DNA of 64,000 bases from a bacterium. Lineage in GTDB: Bacteria; Armatimonadota; Zipacnadia; Zipacnadales; Zipacnadaceae. The notes beneath the pieces are model-generated. The model was not told the DNA's origin, did not search any database, and saw nothing but the letters and a program-made list of their open reading frames with translations. The stretch covers positions 1-64,000 of the forward strand of contig JAUWYY010000007.1 of assembly GCA_030615605.1 (NCBI GenBank). Direction: 5' to 3'. The stretch's first letter is position 1. Each line of letters starts with the position of its first letter. Position numbers and translations under genes: made by a program. Shown here one piece after another: positions 44,005 through 52,880 of the stretch.

Positions 44005-44718
44005 GTGCCAGCAATAAGCCGCCGGACTGCGCGGATGAGATCACAAATGCGTGGAACCAGCAGTAACCTCGGCCCGTAGGCAGCATATCGTTTTGATTGG
44101 GCTCCCGATCCAAATTATGCTATACCCCGTACGTTCACTTGGGACAGAGTCTTCGAAAGTCAATTGCGGAGCTGGGCTATAGCGTGGCGGGCAGTCCAAT
44201 CCGCGCTTCCGATGGGACACGACTTGACAAACGGCAGCCGGAGTTGCCCTGGGTTGCAAACTGTTCTCATATTGCGTCAGTGAGAAGTAACCGGATGAAA
44301 AGACGTGAGTTTATCAACAAATGTGGCCAGTTGGGCGTATGTGATATGCCGACAAAGATTATACCAGTTACTATGTTGTTCCTGCCCCCTCCGCAAAACA
44401 AACTCAGGCCCTACGCTGCTCTCGCACGGTGGCCCGAGCTTCATGTGCTCTCTCAACTGTCACGCGTGCCCGTTGCACTGCCACCCACTCTCCGCTTGCT
44501 CAAACCTCTAATGCACGGGACCCCCTTCGCAAACCGATTGTAGCGTGGCTAGCGGGGAGCGTCAAGCGGATGTTGCTTATCCTAGTTGGCCTCGTGACTG
44601 CTCTCGAAGTGATCTTACTGCCGCGCGCCTGTCAGTGTTTCGACTCCCTCACCGAAGATCCGTCCTTGCCAGGCTCGATATCCCTAATAGGCATCGTCAG
44701 ATCCTGCTCTACATACGA

Positions 44719-44820
44719 TTAAGGAGTTCGGTAGCGGACGGCAACCGGCGCCGCCCCAATGTGCATCACCGGTTTGTCGATGTCCGGCGCGTATTCTTGC
44801 TTGGCAGTTGGCAATGCCAT
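44719..44820 (-). CDS. Candidate 33-residue small protein
   Basis: ATG 44820 has GGAGGT seven bases upstream, among the best ribosome sites in the window, and a minus-strand promoter (TTGACA 44939-44944, 17-base spacer, TAGAGT 44916-44921) about 95 bases earlier. The peptide begins MALPTAKQEYAPDIDKP and ends AVRYRTP; it is soluble, with no signal or membrane segment. It is divergent from arsR. The TAA is at 44719-44721. No family recognised; a modified-peptide precursor or a small regulator are possibilities only. Confidence 0.4.
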   Translation of the reverse strand: MALPTAKQEYAPDIDKPVMHIGAAPVAVRYRTP

Positions 44821-44938
44821 AATACTACCTCCGATGGCGCAGCCGGATAATTCCACATCTCCTTTACGCGTCACGCACTCAGCTATGCAGATATCAGTCT
44901 AACTCAGTTGCAGATACTCTACAACTCGCTCTGGTACT

Positions 44939-45055
44939 TGTCAACCTATACCTCGCTGTTGAGACCAGCGGTCCTTATTGGAGCCCCTGCCATATTGTTT
45001 GGGATTGACAAACTATGGGTTCTGCAGTAGAATGCTGAACGAAGTATCTAAATAC
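44939..45055. promoter_or_regulatory. Divergent promoter region of arsR and the 33-residue gene
   Basis: Plus strand: TTGACA (45005-45010), 17 bases, TAGAAT (45028-45033), start near 45040 for arsR. Minus strand: TTGACA (44939-44944) for the small gene. An imperfect inverted GTAT-n4-ATAC (45044-45055) follows the arsR -10, where an ArsR repressor would bind. Confidence 0.5.
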
Positions 45056-45078
45056 ATCGATAGGTCTCCTTTTAGGTC

Positions 45079-45420
45079 ATGACCGACAGGGAACTCGAAA
45101 AACTGTTCTCAGCACTTGGTAACAAGCTTCGGCTCCAGATATTGGATTTAGTCGCTCAGCACAAGGAGATGTGCGTCTGTGAATTAGTGGATCAGTTACA
45201 GATGAGCCAGGCCAACGTTTCTCATCACACGGGTATATTGCGGGACGTAGATTTGCTGGAGGCACGGAAGGTTGGCACCTGGGTTTTCTATCGTGTCAAT
45301 TCTGAACCTCTCAAATCAGCTCTGACCATCATTGTTGGCCGATTACAGACAAATCTATCCCAGGCCGCGGACGAAGATCCAGAAGCCCGTGTGGCTGCCC
45401 GGTGTGGTCTGCCCGAATAA
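45079..45420 (+). CDS. arsR: ArsR-family metalloregulator
   Basis: 113 residues. Winged helix with LFSALGNKLRLQILDLV, the metal-site cysteines CVCEL in the alpha-3 region, and recognition helix SQANVSHHTGILRD. The CxC spacing is that of arsenite/antimonite sensors, in which metalloid binding releases DNA. It sits 122 bases before the ACR3 gene, so autoregulated arsenite efflux is the natural reading. The ribosome site is weak. Confidence 0.9.
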   Translation: MTDRELEKLFSALGNKLRLQILDLVAQHKEMCVCELVDQLQMSQANVSHHTGILRDVDLLEARKVGTWVFYRVNSEPLKSALTIIVGRLQTNLSQAADEDPEARVAARCGLPE

Positions 45421-45542
45421 TTTTTGCCTATATCTATCAATTGATTTAAATATATCGTTGAATCCTACCAAAGGTGAACTACTGCCCGGAAAAGAGCCCC
45501 CTCGTCGGCAGATCCTGAAGACAACACACGGAGTTGACAACG

Positions 45543-46652
45543 TTGACACGTTCAGTTTCAAGAAGACTGTCGTTCCTGGACCGCTATCTGACGGGCTGGA
45601 TTTTCCTGGCAATGATTGCTGGGGTAGCGCTGGGTTACCTGCTCCCTGACCTCATTACCAGGCTCAACGAAATGTCACAGATTGGCACGACCTCGGTGCC
45701 CCTGGCCATCGGCCTGATCCTGATGATGTACCCGCCACTGGCGAAGGTGCGGTACGAAGAGATGGGGGACGTTTTCCGCAACGGCAAGGTCCTGGTCCTC
45801 TCGCTGGTGCAGAACTGGATCATCGGTCCGGTCCTGATGTTTGTGCTGGCGGTCGTTTTCCTGCACGGCTATCCGGAATACATGTACGGACTGATCATGA
45901 TTGGGCTGGCCCGCTGTATTGCCATGGTCATCGTATGGAACGAGCTGGCCGACGGCGACTCGGAGTATTGTGCGGGGCTGGTCGCCCTCAACAGCGTCTT
46001 CCAGGTCTTCTTGTACTCTGTGTATGCCTACATCTTCATCACCGTACTGCCGCCACTGTTCGGGCTGGCGGGCACGGCAGTACATGTGACCATGGGACAG
46101 ATTGCCGAAAGCGTCTTTATCTATCTGGGTATTCCCTTCCTGGCCGGCATTATCACGAGGTTCTCTCTCATAAGAGCCAAAGGTCGCGAATGGTATGAGC
46201 AGTGCTTTATCCCCCGCATCAGCCCCATCACGCTCATAGCCCTACTCTTCACCATCGTGGTAATGTTCTCACTCAAGGGCGAGCACATCGTTCAGCTTCC
46301 GCTCGACGTCGTACGGATCGCTGTGCCGCTGCTCATCTATTTCGTGGTGATGTTCCTGGTCTCGTTCTTCCTGAGTATGAAGGTTGGCGCCACCTACCCC
46401 CAAACAGCGACGCTGTCGTTCACGGCGGCCAGCAACAACTTTGAGCTGGCCATCGCCGTAGCAGTCGCAGTATTTGGCATCCAATCAGGGGAGGCCTTCG
46501 CTGCGGTCATCGGCCCGCTGGTGGAGGTTCCCGTGTTGATCAGCCTGGTGAACGTGGCCCTGTGGCTGCGCACAAGAATGTTTGTCGGGGAAACCGGAGA
46601 AAGCACGTATCGAAGAGAGCTGTTCAGAGAGGAGACCGGGAGAGGCAAATAG
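45543..46652 (+). CDS. acr3: ACR3-type arsenite efflux permease
   Basis: About 369 residues and ten membrane helices. The essential cysteine is in [19 protein letters not shown], with the [10 protein letters not shown] and [15 protein letters not shown] motifs of the family. It exports arsenite across the cytoplasmic membrane using proton motive force. The start is uncertain: two in-frame TTG codons (45534, 45543) follow CGGAG, and 45543 has the better spacing of nine bases. Confidence 0.92.
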   Translation: MTRSVSRRLSFLDRYLTGWIFLAMIAGVALGYLLPDLITRLNEMSQIGTTSVPLAIGLILMMYPPLAKVRYEEMGDVFRNGKVLVLSLVQNWIIGPVLMFVLAVVFLHGYPEYMYGLIMIGLARCIAMVIVWNELADGDSEYCAGLVALNSVFQVFLYSVYAYIFITVLPPLFGLAGTAVHVTMGQIAESVFIYLGIPFLAGIITRFSLIRAKGREWYEQCFIPRISPITLIALLFTIVVMFSLKGEHIVQLPLDVVRIAVPLLIYFVVMFLVSFFLSMKVGATYPQTATLSFTAASNNFELAIAVAVAVFGIQSGEAFAAVIGPLVEVPVLISLVNVALWLRTRMFVGETGESTYRRELFREETGRGK

Positions 46653-46822
46653 CGGCGGCCAGCAACAGCTGCCAAAGGTGCCGCTCCCTGCTGGATAGCC
46701 GCCTTGTGCCCGATTGACCTTTGTCTCGGCTAACGCACCATGAGTGCCCAGCGAGGAATCCTAGCAATCAACAGGGAATTGTATAATGACATACCTGACT
46801 GCATAGAGGAAGGTGAACTGTG

Positions 46823-47269
46823 ATGCCTAAGGTCCTAGTCGTGTACCACTCGATGTCCGGCAACACTCGGCAGATGGCCGAGGCGGTGGCCGAGGGAGCA
46901 CGCAGTGTCAGCGGAACAGATGTGGAGGTCAAAGAAGGTCTGGAGGCGACGATAGACGACTTGCTACAGTGCGATGGCGTTGCCCTGGGCTCCCCAGACT
47001 ATTTCAGCGATATGGCTGGAGGGATGAAGGACTTTTTTGACCGGACCTACTATCCGGCCCAGGGCAAAGTAACGGGCAAGCCTTGTGTCATCTTCGGCAG
47101 CGCCGGTGGCCCGCCGTCGGTCGTTATTGAATCTTTGCGTAAAATGGCGGAAAGATTCAAACTACAGGAAGCTGCCGAGCCGGTCGGTGCTTCGGGCACT
47201 CCGACAGAAGCCGTGCTGGAGGAATGCCGGGAGCTGGGACGTAAGTTGGCCGAGGCAACGCAGTCCTAA
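46823..47269 (+). CDS. Flavodoxin family protein
   Basis: 148 residues. The FMN phosphate loop is VYHSMSGNTRQMAEAVAEG, with later loops GSPDYFSDMAGGMKDFFDR and FGSAGGPP. A short-chain flavodoxin or flavin reductase acting as electron carrier. ATG 46823 with GGAAGGTG upstream is preferred over GTG 46820. Following arsR-acr3, it might belong to a metalloid-redox group, but no arsenate reductase is present. Confidence 0.85.
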   Translation: MPKVLVVYHSMSGNTRQMAEAVAEGARSVSGTDVEVKEGLEATIDDLLQCDGVALGSPDYFSDMAGGMKDFFDRTYYPAQGKVTGKPCVIFGSAGGPPSVVIESLRKMAERFKLQEAAEPVGASGTPTEAVLEECRELGRKLAEATQS

Positions 47270-47331
47270 CTGCCAAATCGCAAGCGGCACAGAAATCAGA
47301 CTCCCGAAAGACAGGGAGGGAGGGCTTCTCG

Positions 47332-47841
47332 ATGAATGGGGATACTGACCTCAAGGATTTCATCTCCCGGGCCTGTGAATTGGGTGCAACGGAGGCCAAA
47401 GTCATAGTCCCAGCCTCCATTGCCACGGCGGCGTGGGTCCGACTCAAGTGTCAGTTTGGTTGTGGCGGCTACAATACGAGCCTTTGCTGTCCACCACGTA
47501 GCCCCACGCCAGAGCAGACTCGCCGTGTTATTGACTGCTATCGGCACGCCATATTGATCCACTGTAAGCCCGGCGTGGATATCAAAGAGTTAGTCGCCAC
47601 GTTGGAACGCGAGGTCTTCCTGGCGGGTCATTACAAGGCATTGGCTCTGGGATGTGGCGGTTGCGGGCTGTGCGAAGAATGCAACATTCACAGTTGCATT
47701 CACCCTCACCGTGCCCGGCCGTCTATGGAGGCTTGCGGTGTGGACGTTTTTGCTACCGCCAGAGCCAACGGCTTTCCCTTGGAAGTCGTTACCGACCGCT
47801 TGTGTGATCAGAATTACTACGGCGTGGTACTGGTGGATTGA
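47332..47841 (+). CDS. DUF2284 cysteine-rich metal-binding protein
   Basis: 169 residues with 15 or more cysteines in two clusters: QFGCGGYNTSLCCPP near residue 40, and CGGCGLCEECNIHSCIHPHRARPSMEACG near residues 103-131 (ferredoxin-like CxxCxxC spacing). This pattern is DUF2284, a family found mainly in anaerobes. Proposed to bind a metal or cluster; reaction unknown. It is 62 bases after the flavodoxin and probably co-transcribed, making electron transfer between the two an attractive guess. Confidence 0.85.
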   Translation: MNGDTDLKDFISRACELGATEAKVIVPASIATAAWVRLKCQFGCGGYNTSLCCPPRSPTPEQTRRVIDCYRHAILIHCKPGVDIKELVATLEREVFLAGHYKALALGCGGCGLCEECNIHSCIHPHRARPSMEACGVDVFATARANGFPLEVVTDRLCDQNYYGVVLVD

Positions 47842-47849
47842 TGCCAGGT

Positions 47850-48020
47850 GAATCCCTGGGCCTGCCACCCGGCGTCCAAGTCCGTTCGTACAGAGCCCCA
47901 ATCCGCGTCATCGTAGTCCGGTGCATACCATTCGCCGGACATACCGGCTTCCGCCGGATCCGTCGCGAACAACCAGCGTGGCTTGGCCTTGACGACTTTC
48001 ACCGAGTAGACATTTTCCAC
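47850..48020 (-). pseudogene. Fragment of a carbohydrate-active enzyme accessory domain
   Basis: The frame from GTG 48020 reads PRWLFATDPAEAGMSGEWY...DYDDADWGSVRTD...WQAQGF, the Trp-rich beta-sandwich start typical of large secreted glycosidases and esterases. Similarity ceases near 47850 and nothing further follows. A decayed or laterally broken piece. Confidence 0.4.
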
Positions 48021-48096
48021 GCGGATTCCCGCCTTCTTCGGGAGTTTCTGGGCTGATATTCTCCACCTGCCTCGTGATGCTGATTGTGCACTCTGG

Positions 48097-48630
48097 TCAC
48101 ACGAGATCCACGTCCGGACAACGGTAATACTCGCCCTCTGTATCCTCCATAATCTCTAAGACTTTTGTGGCAGTTCTGTTGGCATCAAGGTGACTGCTGT
48201 CAACCTTGATTGTATCCATTTCCTCATACAGGTCCAGTCGTTGAAGGCTTTCATCTACTGACTCTTGAGTTCTCCCTTGCGCTAACAGGCGTTGTGTCAA
48301 TTCCTGCGGTGAGCACACAAGCGAAATCCGGTAGAGGAGAAATTCAAGATCGGCCAGCGGCGTGAGAATAAGGTCGAATATTGCTGGCCGATGGATAACC
48401 CAACTAAACAGTACGCACTGGAATGAGGGATTTGTTAGAAAGTTTCGGAGCAGATGGGTGATATTGTCCTCCACCATTTGCTTGTTCTCTTCTGTCACAC
48501 TCCATGGATGCATCATCCAGCACCAGTCGCCATCAAGCCACACACAGCGGTGCAGTCGCCTATACAGGACTTCGCATACTGCCGTCTTGCCTACCCCCAT
48601 AGTGCCATTGATAATAATAAGCTTCTTCAT
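48097..48630 (-). CDS. P-loop nucleotide-binding kinase-like protein
   Basis: About 177 residues. Walker A is INGTMGVGKTAVC at residue ~8; a DGDWCWMMHPW segment and VDSSHLDANRTATKVLEIM near the C-terminus fit small AAA/shikimate-kinase-like enzymes that phosphorylate a small substrate or antibiotic. ATG 48630 is the start that puts the P-loop at the normal position. No operon partner; substrate unknown. Confidence 0.65.
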   Translation of the reverse strand: MKKLIIINGTMGVGKTAVCEVLYRRLHRCVWLDGDWCWMMHPWSVTEENKQMVEDNITHLLRNFLTNPSFQCVLFSWVIHRPAIFDLILTPLADLEFLLYRISLVCSPQELTQRLLAQGRTQESVDESLQRLDLYEEMDTIKVDSSHLDANRTATKVLEIMEDTEGEYYRCPDVDLV

Positions 48631-49018
48631 GATGAATAGCACCTCGTTAGTGTGTCCATGCGCACGCACCAGCCCGTCATGGCTAGCTTTCTGCCAACCT
48701 CCCAACGGCGCTCCCAGTCGGGTGTCTCCTCTGGCCGCTCGAAGTCGAGGTCGTGAATGAGCGTCTCGCGGAAGGCCTGGTGTAGAGCATGGAGCGAGCC
48801 AAGCTCGCCCTCCTGCGCAAGCACGCGCTGCGCATTATCCCGCAATTGCTTCGCCTTGGCCGCCTGACGAGCCCACAACCTAGCGCAAGGAGGGGGTCGG
48901 CTATGCTGGCGCTGGCAGGGATGGGGTGGTGTGGGTTGAGCACGGGCAATGAATATCATCGTAAGCAGAGCACAGTGTCGATGCACTGAATTGCCCGTGG
49001 GACCAAGGTCAAGTGAAC

Positions 49019-49810
49019 CTAGGAGAGCTTCCCTTCTTGCACCAACTCAGCGCTCTTAGCGGTGTCGCCAATGAGGTATCCATGAGCAATGGGCTGGTCT
49101 ACTGCATCCACTGTCCTCGCGTCGTGTAGATAGACCTCCTTTACCACCCCTATCCAATCGGCATCGCCCAGGATCTCAACTATATATCCAGCATCAACTA
49201 TGCCCATTGAGTTACGCCTGAGTTCAGCTTCGTTGACGGGTGGCTTCGGCTTGCTCATCAAGTGCCATCTTTGGTTAATACGCCACAAATCACCACGTCT
49301 AGCCAGTGGAATGCCGGCACCACTCGGTGTTTCGGGTTCCTGGCTATCTTCTTCGGAGACCAGTTCATCCACCCAGATCTCCCCATCGCGAGCGTAGGGC
49401 GCGATTGCGCCCGCCGGCAAAGATACTTCAACTTCGGCAACGCGGTGTTGGCGACGCAACAGGGCTCGGATCCGCGCCGTCAGTGCTCGGAGGCTGAAGG
49501 GTTTGGTAACATAGTCGTCAGCCCCTGTTTCCAGCCCCATAACCTCATCAATCTCATCGGTCCTGCCTGTCAGTATGAGTATAAGCGCGTCAGAATACTC
49601 ACGCAGTTCCCGACACAGAGTAAGCCCTTCAACGTCGGGTAGGATCAGGTCCAGTATTATCAAGTCAGGCTGATCTCTACGCAGGGCCTCTCGTCCGCTG
49701 TTGCCATCAGCTGCGCCACTGACTGCAAAGCCCTCTTTGATCAATTTCGCTTCAATGACCTCTCTCAGTTCGTCGTCATCTTCAATTATCAGTATCGTTG
49801 CTTCGGGCAT
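49019..49810 (-). CDS. Response regulator with an unusual C-terminal domain
   Basis: About 263 residues. The receiver domain is complete (IIEDDDE, phospho-Asp in LIILDLILPD, lysine in DYVTKPFS), followed by the RALLRRQHR linker that normally leads to a winged helix. Instead there are about 130 residues without a helix-turn-helix: an acidic linker, RRGDLWRINQRWHLM, and a tail with ADWIGVVKEVYLHDARTVD. The output is unrecognised. No kinase is adjacent. Confidence 0.75.
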   Translation of the reverse strand: MPEATILIIEDDDELREVIEAKLIKEGFAVSGAADGNSGREALRRDQPDLIILDLILPDVEGLTLCRELREYSDALILILTGRTDEIDEVMGLETGADDYVTKPFSLRALTARIRALLRRQHRVAEVEVSLPAGAIAPYARDGEIWVDELVSEEDSQEPETPSGAGIPLARRGDLWRINQRWHLMSKPKPPVNEAELRRNSMGIVDAGYIVEILGDADWIGVVKEVYLHDARTVDAVDQPIAHGYLIGDTAKSAELVQEGKLS

Positions 49811-49961
49811 TTCGATCCCTACCGGTTTAATGCGCTCGGCCTGACGTGCTCCCACAAATGGTACTACTTGTTATGTTGCCGTTCCCGCGTCAGACAGCGC
49901 AAGTAATGAGACGCATATTATTATTCGCCGTGCGCGCAGGAAACTCCTCCCGGCGACCTTG

Positions 49962-50003
49962 CTCCCCGGAAACGAGTTCAGGTTTGATCTTAGTATTTTG
50001 AGG
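49962..50003 (+). mobile_element. Scar of an IS3-family left end
   Basis: 42 bases closely match the left end of the element at 28443: both read CCCCG(A/G)AAACGAGT(C/T)CAGGTTT and then AGTATTT(T)GAGGA. Nothing else of the element follows. It lies beside the damaged metallophosphoesterase, suggesting past insertion and deletion. Confidence 0.6.
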
Positions 50004-50051
50004 ACTGCCACTGCTTGTCGTGGTTCTGCAGCCGTCTGCCCAAGGACGGCC

Positions 50052-50936
50052 TTAGCTCGCCGCAGGCTCAGCGCAACGCAGCGTGATTAACGGCAGTTCA
50101 GGGCGGCAGTTGATGCGCACAGGGATGATGGCGATGCCCAGACCCCGGCTGATGTACACCTGGCTGACATCCGTCTTGACCAGGCCCATAGCACACTTGC
50201 AGCGACACGGGGTCATAACAGGGCATAGGACTGGGATGACCACCTGCCCACCGTGGCTATGTCCGGCGAGAATGAGCTTGACTCATGAGTCATTCATGTC
50301 GTCCGCGTAGTCGGGATTGTGCGATAGCAATATGGCGGGCTCGTCCGGGGGCACCTCGCTCAGAGCCTGGTCAAGCTTTTGCTCGTCTTCCCATAACTCC
50401 CCTACGCCTGCCAGCCATAGGCGAGCTCCCCGCCGCCAGACGAAACCAATAGGCATATTCGTGTTCAGCAGCTCAGGTATATCAGCTTGGGCCTGGGCGG
50501 CCCGGCTCCGCTCGATACTCTCCCAGTGGTCGTGGTTACCGAGTGCCGAATATACCCCCAGCGGCGCTTGTAGCTGCGCCAACTCTGCCCAGACCGGTCC
50601 CGTATATTCGCTACTGCGATAAACGTGGTCGCCGGTGAGGACGACCAGCGCCGCAGCGAAGGCACCGGCCGTCACCAGCACGTTCCACTTGGCGTCGGCG
50701 GGATCGGGCCGGTAGCGCTTCAGCAGCCAGGTCAGCGTCATATCCGTGGTGAGGGCCACACTGAGGTAGCCCATGCCATACAGGAGCTTATGAACCCAGG
50801 CTACGCGCCGTTCAACCACACCAGCGCGCGGCGTGGGTTGATTGTGCTCGTCAACAGTATTGATGGACTTCCCACACTTTGGGCTATCGGCTGAACTCAC
50901 GCGCAATGCGGACGATACTCGCCAGCAGCCTATCAA
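50052..50936 (-). pseudogene. Metallophosphoesterase gene interrupted by an in-frame TGA
   Basis: The minus frame contains VVLTGDHVYRSSEY, YSALGNHDHWES and ILLSHNPDYADDMNDS, then TGA (50283-50285). It resumes in the same frame with VKLILAGHSHGGQV and a tail similar to calcineurin-like phosphoesterases (SRGLGIAIIPVRINCRPEL). Relatives have Arg where the TGA stands, so CGA to TGA is the simple explanation. The usual N-terminal DxH metal motif is also missing. Confidence 0.7.
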
Positions 50937-50947
50937 CTGCAGCTTAG

Positions 50948-51925
50948 CTAGCGTTTATCTGATCCCCATCTCAGTTGGGAGCGACCCGGGGGATGGAAGT
51001 AAGCCCAGATACCGCGCTCCAATGAGTCTTTCCCTGCCTCTTCGAGCTGCTCATTACCGCACGTAGAGAACGCATCCGCCATAATAAGGTTACGGTGATA
51101 CTTATGCAAAGCATCTATGAGAATGGACTCCGCCCCTTCTATGCCACGCCGAATGAAAAACCTATAAGCAGCACCAATTATGTGAAGTTCCCGGTTTCGC
51201 AGTGCCTTCAGCAGGCGCTCGGTTGTGCGCGGCGAGTCTATTCCGCCCAGAGAGACGGCCGCACGCCAACGTACGAGCTCGTCTTCGTTCTTGTCATCCA
51301 TGGCGGCGATCAGCGGCTCAGCCGCCCGCGGATCCCCGAGCAAACCGAGTGCCTCAACGACGCCGATACGCATGTCCCTATCTCTATCGTGCATTCTTGC
51401 CACTAACGGCTCAAGCGCGCGTGGGTCACCCAGTCCGCCCAATGCGAGTGCCACAGTCCACCGTACCCCGGGCTCGGCGTCGTTCAGAACTTCGATCAGC
51501 GGTTCAACAGCACGTTTGTCCCCGAGCTCCCAAAGGGCCAACGCTACGTCAAGTCTTACTAATTTCTCTTTATCCTTCAGAGCCTCTATCAGAGGCTCTA
51601 CTGCCCGTGCGTTGCCAGATCGTCCCAGCGCACGGGCTGCATTAGCCCGTACGAAAACGTTCTCGTCCTGAAGGGCCACAATACGCAAGAGAACCAATGC
51701 GTCGAAAACTTCAGCAAGCGTTATGAGCCCCACAAGCACAATTAGTACCCAAAACCATTTCTTCCTCATAGGGGAAACCCACCCATGCCGCATGGGCGCT
51801 AGTCTCTCGATTTTGACGTCCGAACACCCAGCTTGGCGCAGGACAGTGCGTATTTCGCTATTCTCAGTACCTTGCCTTCGTAACCTGGCTACCAGATCTG
51901 CTGCTTCTTGCCAGTTGAGGCTCAT
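50948..51925 (-). CDS. Membrane-anchored HEAT-repeat protein
   Basis: 325 residues. One membrane helix (WFWVLIVLVGLITLAEVF, about residues 57-74) is followed by six or so 30-residue PBS-lyase/HEAT repeats of the type ARALGRSGNARAVEPLIEAL, VALALGGLGDPRALEPLV. Such arrays form protein-binding superhelices. The N-terminal 50 residues look like a small helical domain. The partner is unknown. Confidence 0.75.
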   Translation of the reverse strand: MSLNWQEAADLVARLRRQGTENSEIRTVLRQAGCSDVKIERLAPMRHGWVSPMRKKWFWVLIVLVGLITLAEVFDALVLLRIVALQDENVFVRANAARALGRSGNARAVEPLIEALKDKEKLVRLDVALALWELGDKRAVEPLIEVLNDAEPGVRWTVALALGGLGDPRALEPLVARMHDRDRDMRIGVVEALGLLGDPRAAEPLIAAMDDKNEDELVRWRAAVSLGGIDSPRTTERLLKALRNRELHIIGAAYRFFIRRGIEGAESILIDALHKYHRNLIMADAFSTCGNEQLEEAGKDSLERGIWAYFHPPGRSQLRWGSDKR

Positions 51926-52227
51926 CCTAAGCCACCCTTGCTAGCAGCCTGTCGGAGAACTTCTTGCTGAAGCTAAGATATATTATCTGGGATTTCCCAT
52001 ATTGTTTGTTACTACGTTAAACATTCTCTGTGTCCTGCGCTAGCTCCTCTTGCTGCGGATCATTTGGAACTACATGCGACTTTCAGTGCGCAACGTGTTC
52101 AGGGGCATTTCTCGAGGCGAGCGGAAGCGGATCGGCATGCCCTCCCCGACACCGCGGGTGACATACATCGTCGTCCCGCTGCTACGCAGGAACCCAGCCG
52201 CCCGCTCTCGGGGCTCGGCGGCTCCTG
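51926..52227. other. Intergenic region with a copy of a dispersed repeat
   Basis: 302 bases with no supported gene. It contains repeat copy 1 at about 51985-52075 (listed separately). Confidence 0.5.
51985..52075. repeat. Dispersed repeat, copy 1
   Basis: CTGGGATTTCCCATAT..., then ...ACATTCTCTGTG and GCGGATCATTTGG. It matches copy 3 (57352-57440) over almost 90 bases at roughly 75-80% by eye, and copy 2 (56993-57070) more weakly. Confidence 0.55.
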
Positions 52228-52803
52228 CTATTTGGGCGCCGCCCGGCGGCGTTTCATAAAGGCTGAAATAACTGTCTCGTCCAGGTCACGTCTCGTGGCA
52301 AGTAGACAGATCTCCTCAAACAAGCAGAAGAAGATGACCCCGAAGGTCAGCCATTTTAGGAACGGATTGACATCAAAGACGAGCGAGTGCAGGATGAATA
52401 GAAACAGCAGCGCAGAGGCCAGCTTGCCCGAGAACAGATGCAGCGGGACCCGCTTGCCGTGGCGTAGGTACTGAAGGGCAAGGTCCGCCAGATAAATGGC
52501 CAGTATGACCCCGATGACCACCAAGTTGTCGAGCAGAAGCCCCGGTATGAGCAGAGAGATCCACGGGACCAGGGACAGGTACACCAGCGTGTCCGCCATG
52601 TTGTCCAGCTTCGCGCCCAGGTTCGACTCCAGCTTCCACTTGCGGGCGACGTAACCGTCCAGGGCATCAGTGGCAACACAGAGCAGAAAGACCGCCGCGA
52701 ACAGCACGTTCTCCTCGGGCAGTGCCAGGGCTAACCACCACAACACACCGACCAGCAGTATCCTGCTGAAGCTGATTAAGGAAGGCGCACGCTTAAGCTC
52801 CAT
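52228..52803 (-). CDS. CDP-alcohol phosphatidyltransferase
   Basis: About 191 residues and six membrane helices. The full catalytic motif D-x2-D-G-x2-A-R-x8-G-x3-D-x3-D is visible in DALDGYVARKWKLESNLG followed by AKLDNMAD. It exchanges CMP of a CDP-diacylglycerol for an alcohol (glycerophosphate, inositol phosphate or similar). ATG 52803 with AAAGGAG is better than GTG 52884, which would overlap the neighbouring lipid kinase. The adjacent lipid kinase and PAP2 phosphatase suggest a phospholipid group. Confidence 0.82.
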   Translation of the reverse strand: MELKRAPSLISFSRILLVGVLWWLALALPEENVLFAAVFLLCVATDALDGYVARKWKLESNLGAKLDNMADTLVYLSLVPWISLLIPGLLLDNLVVIGVILAIYLADLALQYLRHGKRVPLHLFSGKLASALLFLFILHSLVFDVNPFLKWLTFGVIFFCLFEEICLLATRRDLDETVISAFMKRRRAAPK

Positions 52804-52880
52804 CGGCAGCATCTCTTTGGGCCTCCTTTGGGCATCGAACGCCTGCAAGGGTCGGGCTATCAGCTTGATTCCTCCTGGCT

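Larger units (their letters stand above)
43620..44718. other. Intergenic region carrying a candidate small RNA
   Basis: Nearly 1.1 kb between the response regulator and the small gene at 44719, with no supported protein gene. The part 43852-44004 holds a promoter, palindrome and long hairpin (listed separately). From 44005 to 44718 I see only short open frames without ribosome sites or family features. Confidence 0.5.

Noticed and set aside
44097-44543. 148-codon plus-strand frame in the intergenic region after the hairpin RNA
   Set aside because: No ribosome site, mixed composition, no motif, and competing frames on both strands.
48627-48986. Minus-strand frame with LRDNAQRVLAQEGELGSLHA
   Set aside because: Looks partly protein-like (Ala/Leu/Gln helix), but there is no start site, no family and it overlaps the kinase leader; at most a remnant.
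50283-50285. TGA in the metallophosphoesterase as a selenocysteine codon
   Set aside because: Relatives have Arg, not Cys, at that place, and no selenocysteine element or machinery is visible; the gene also lacks its first metal motif.
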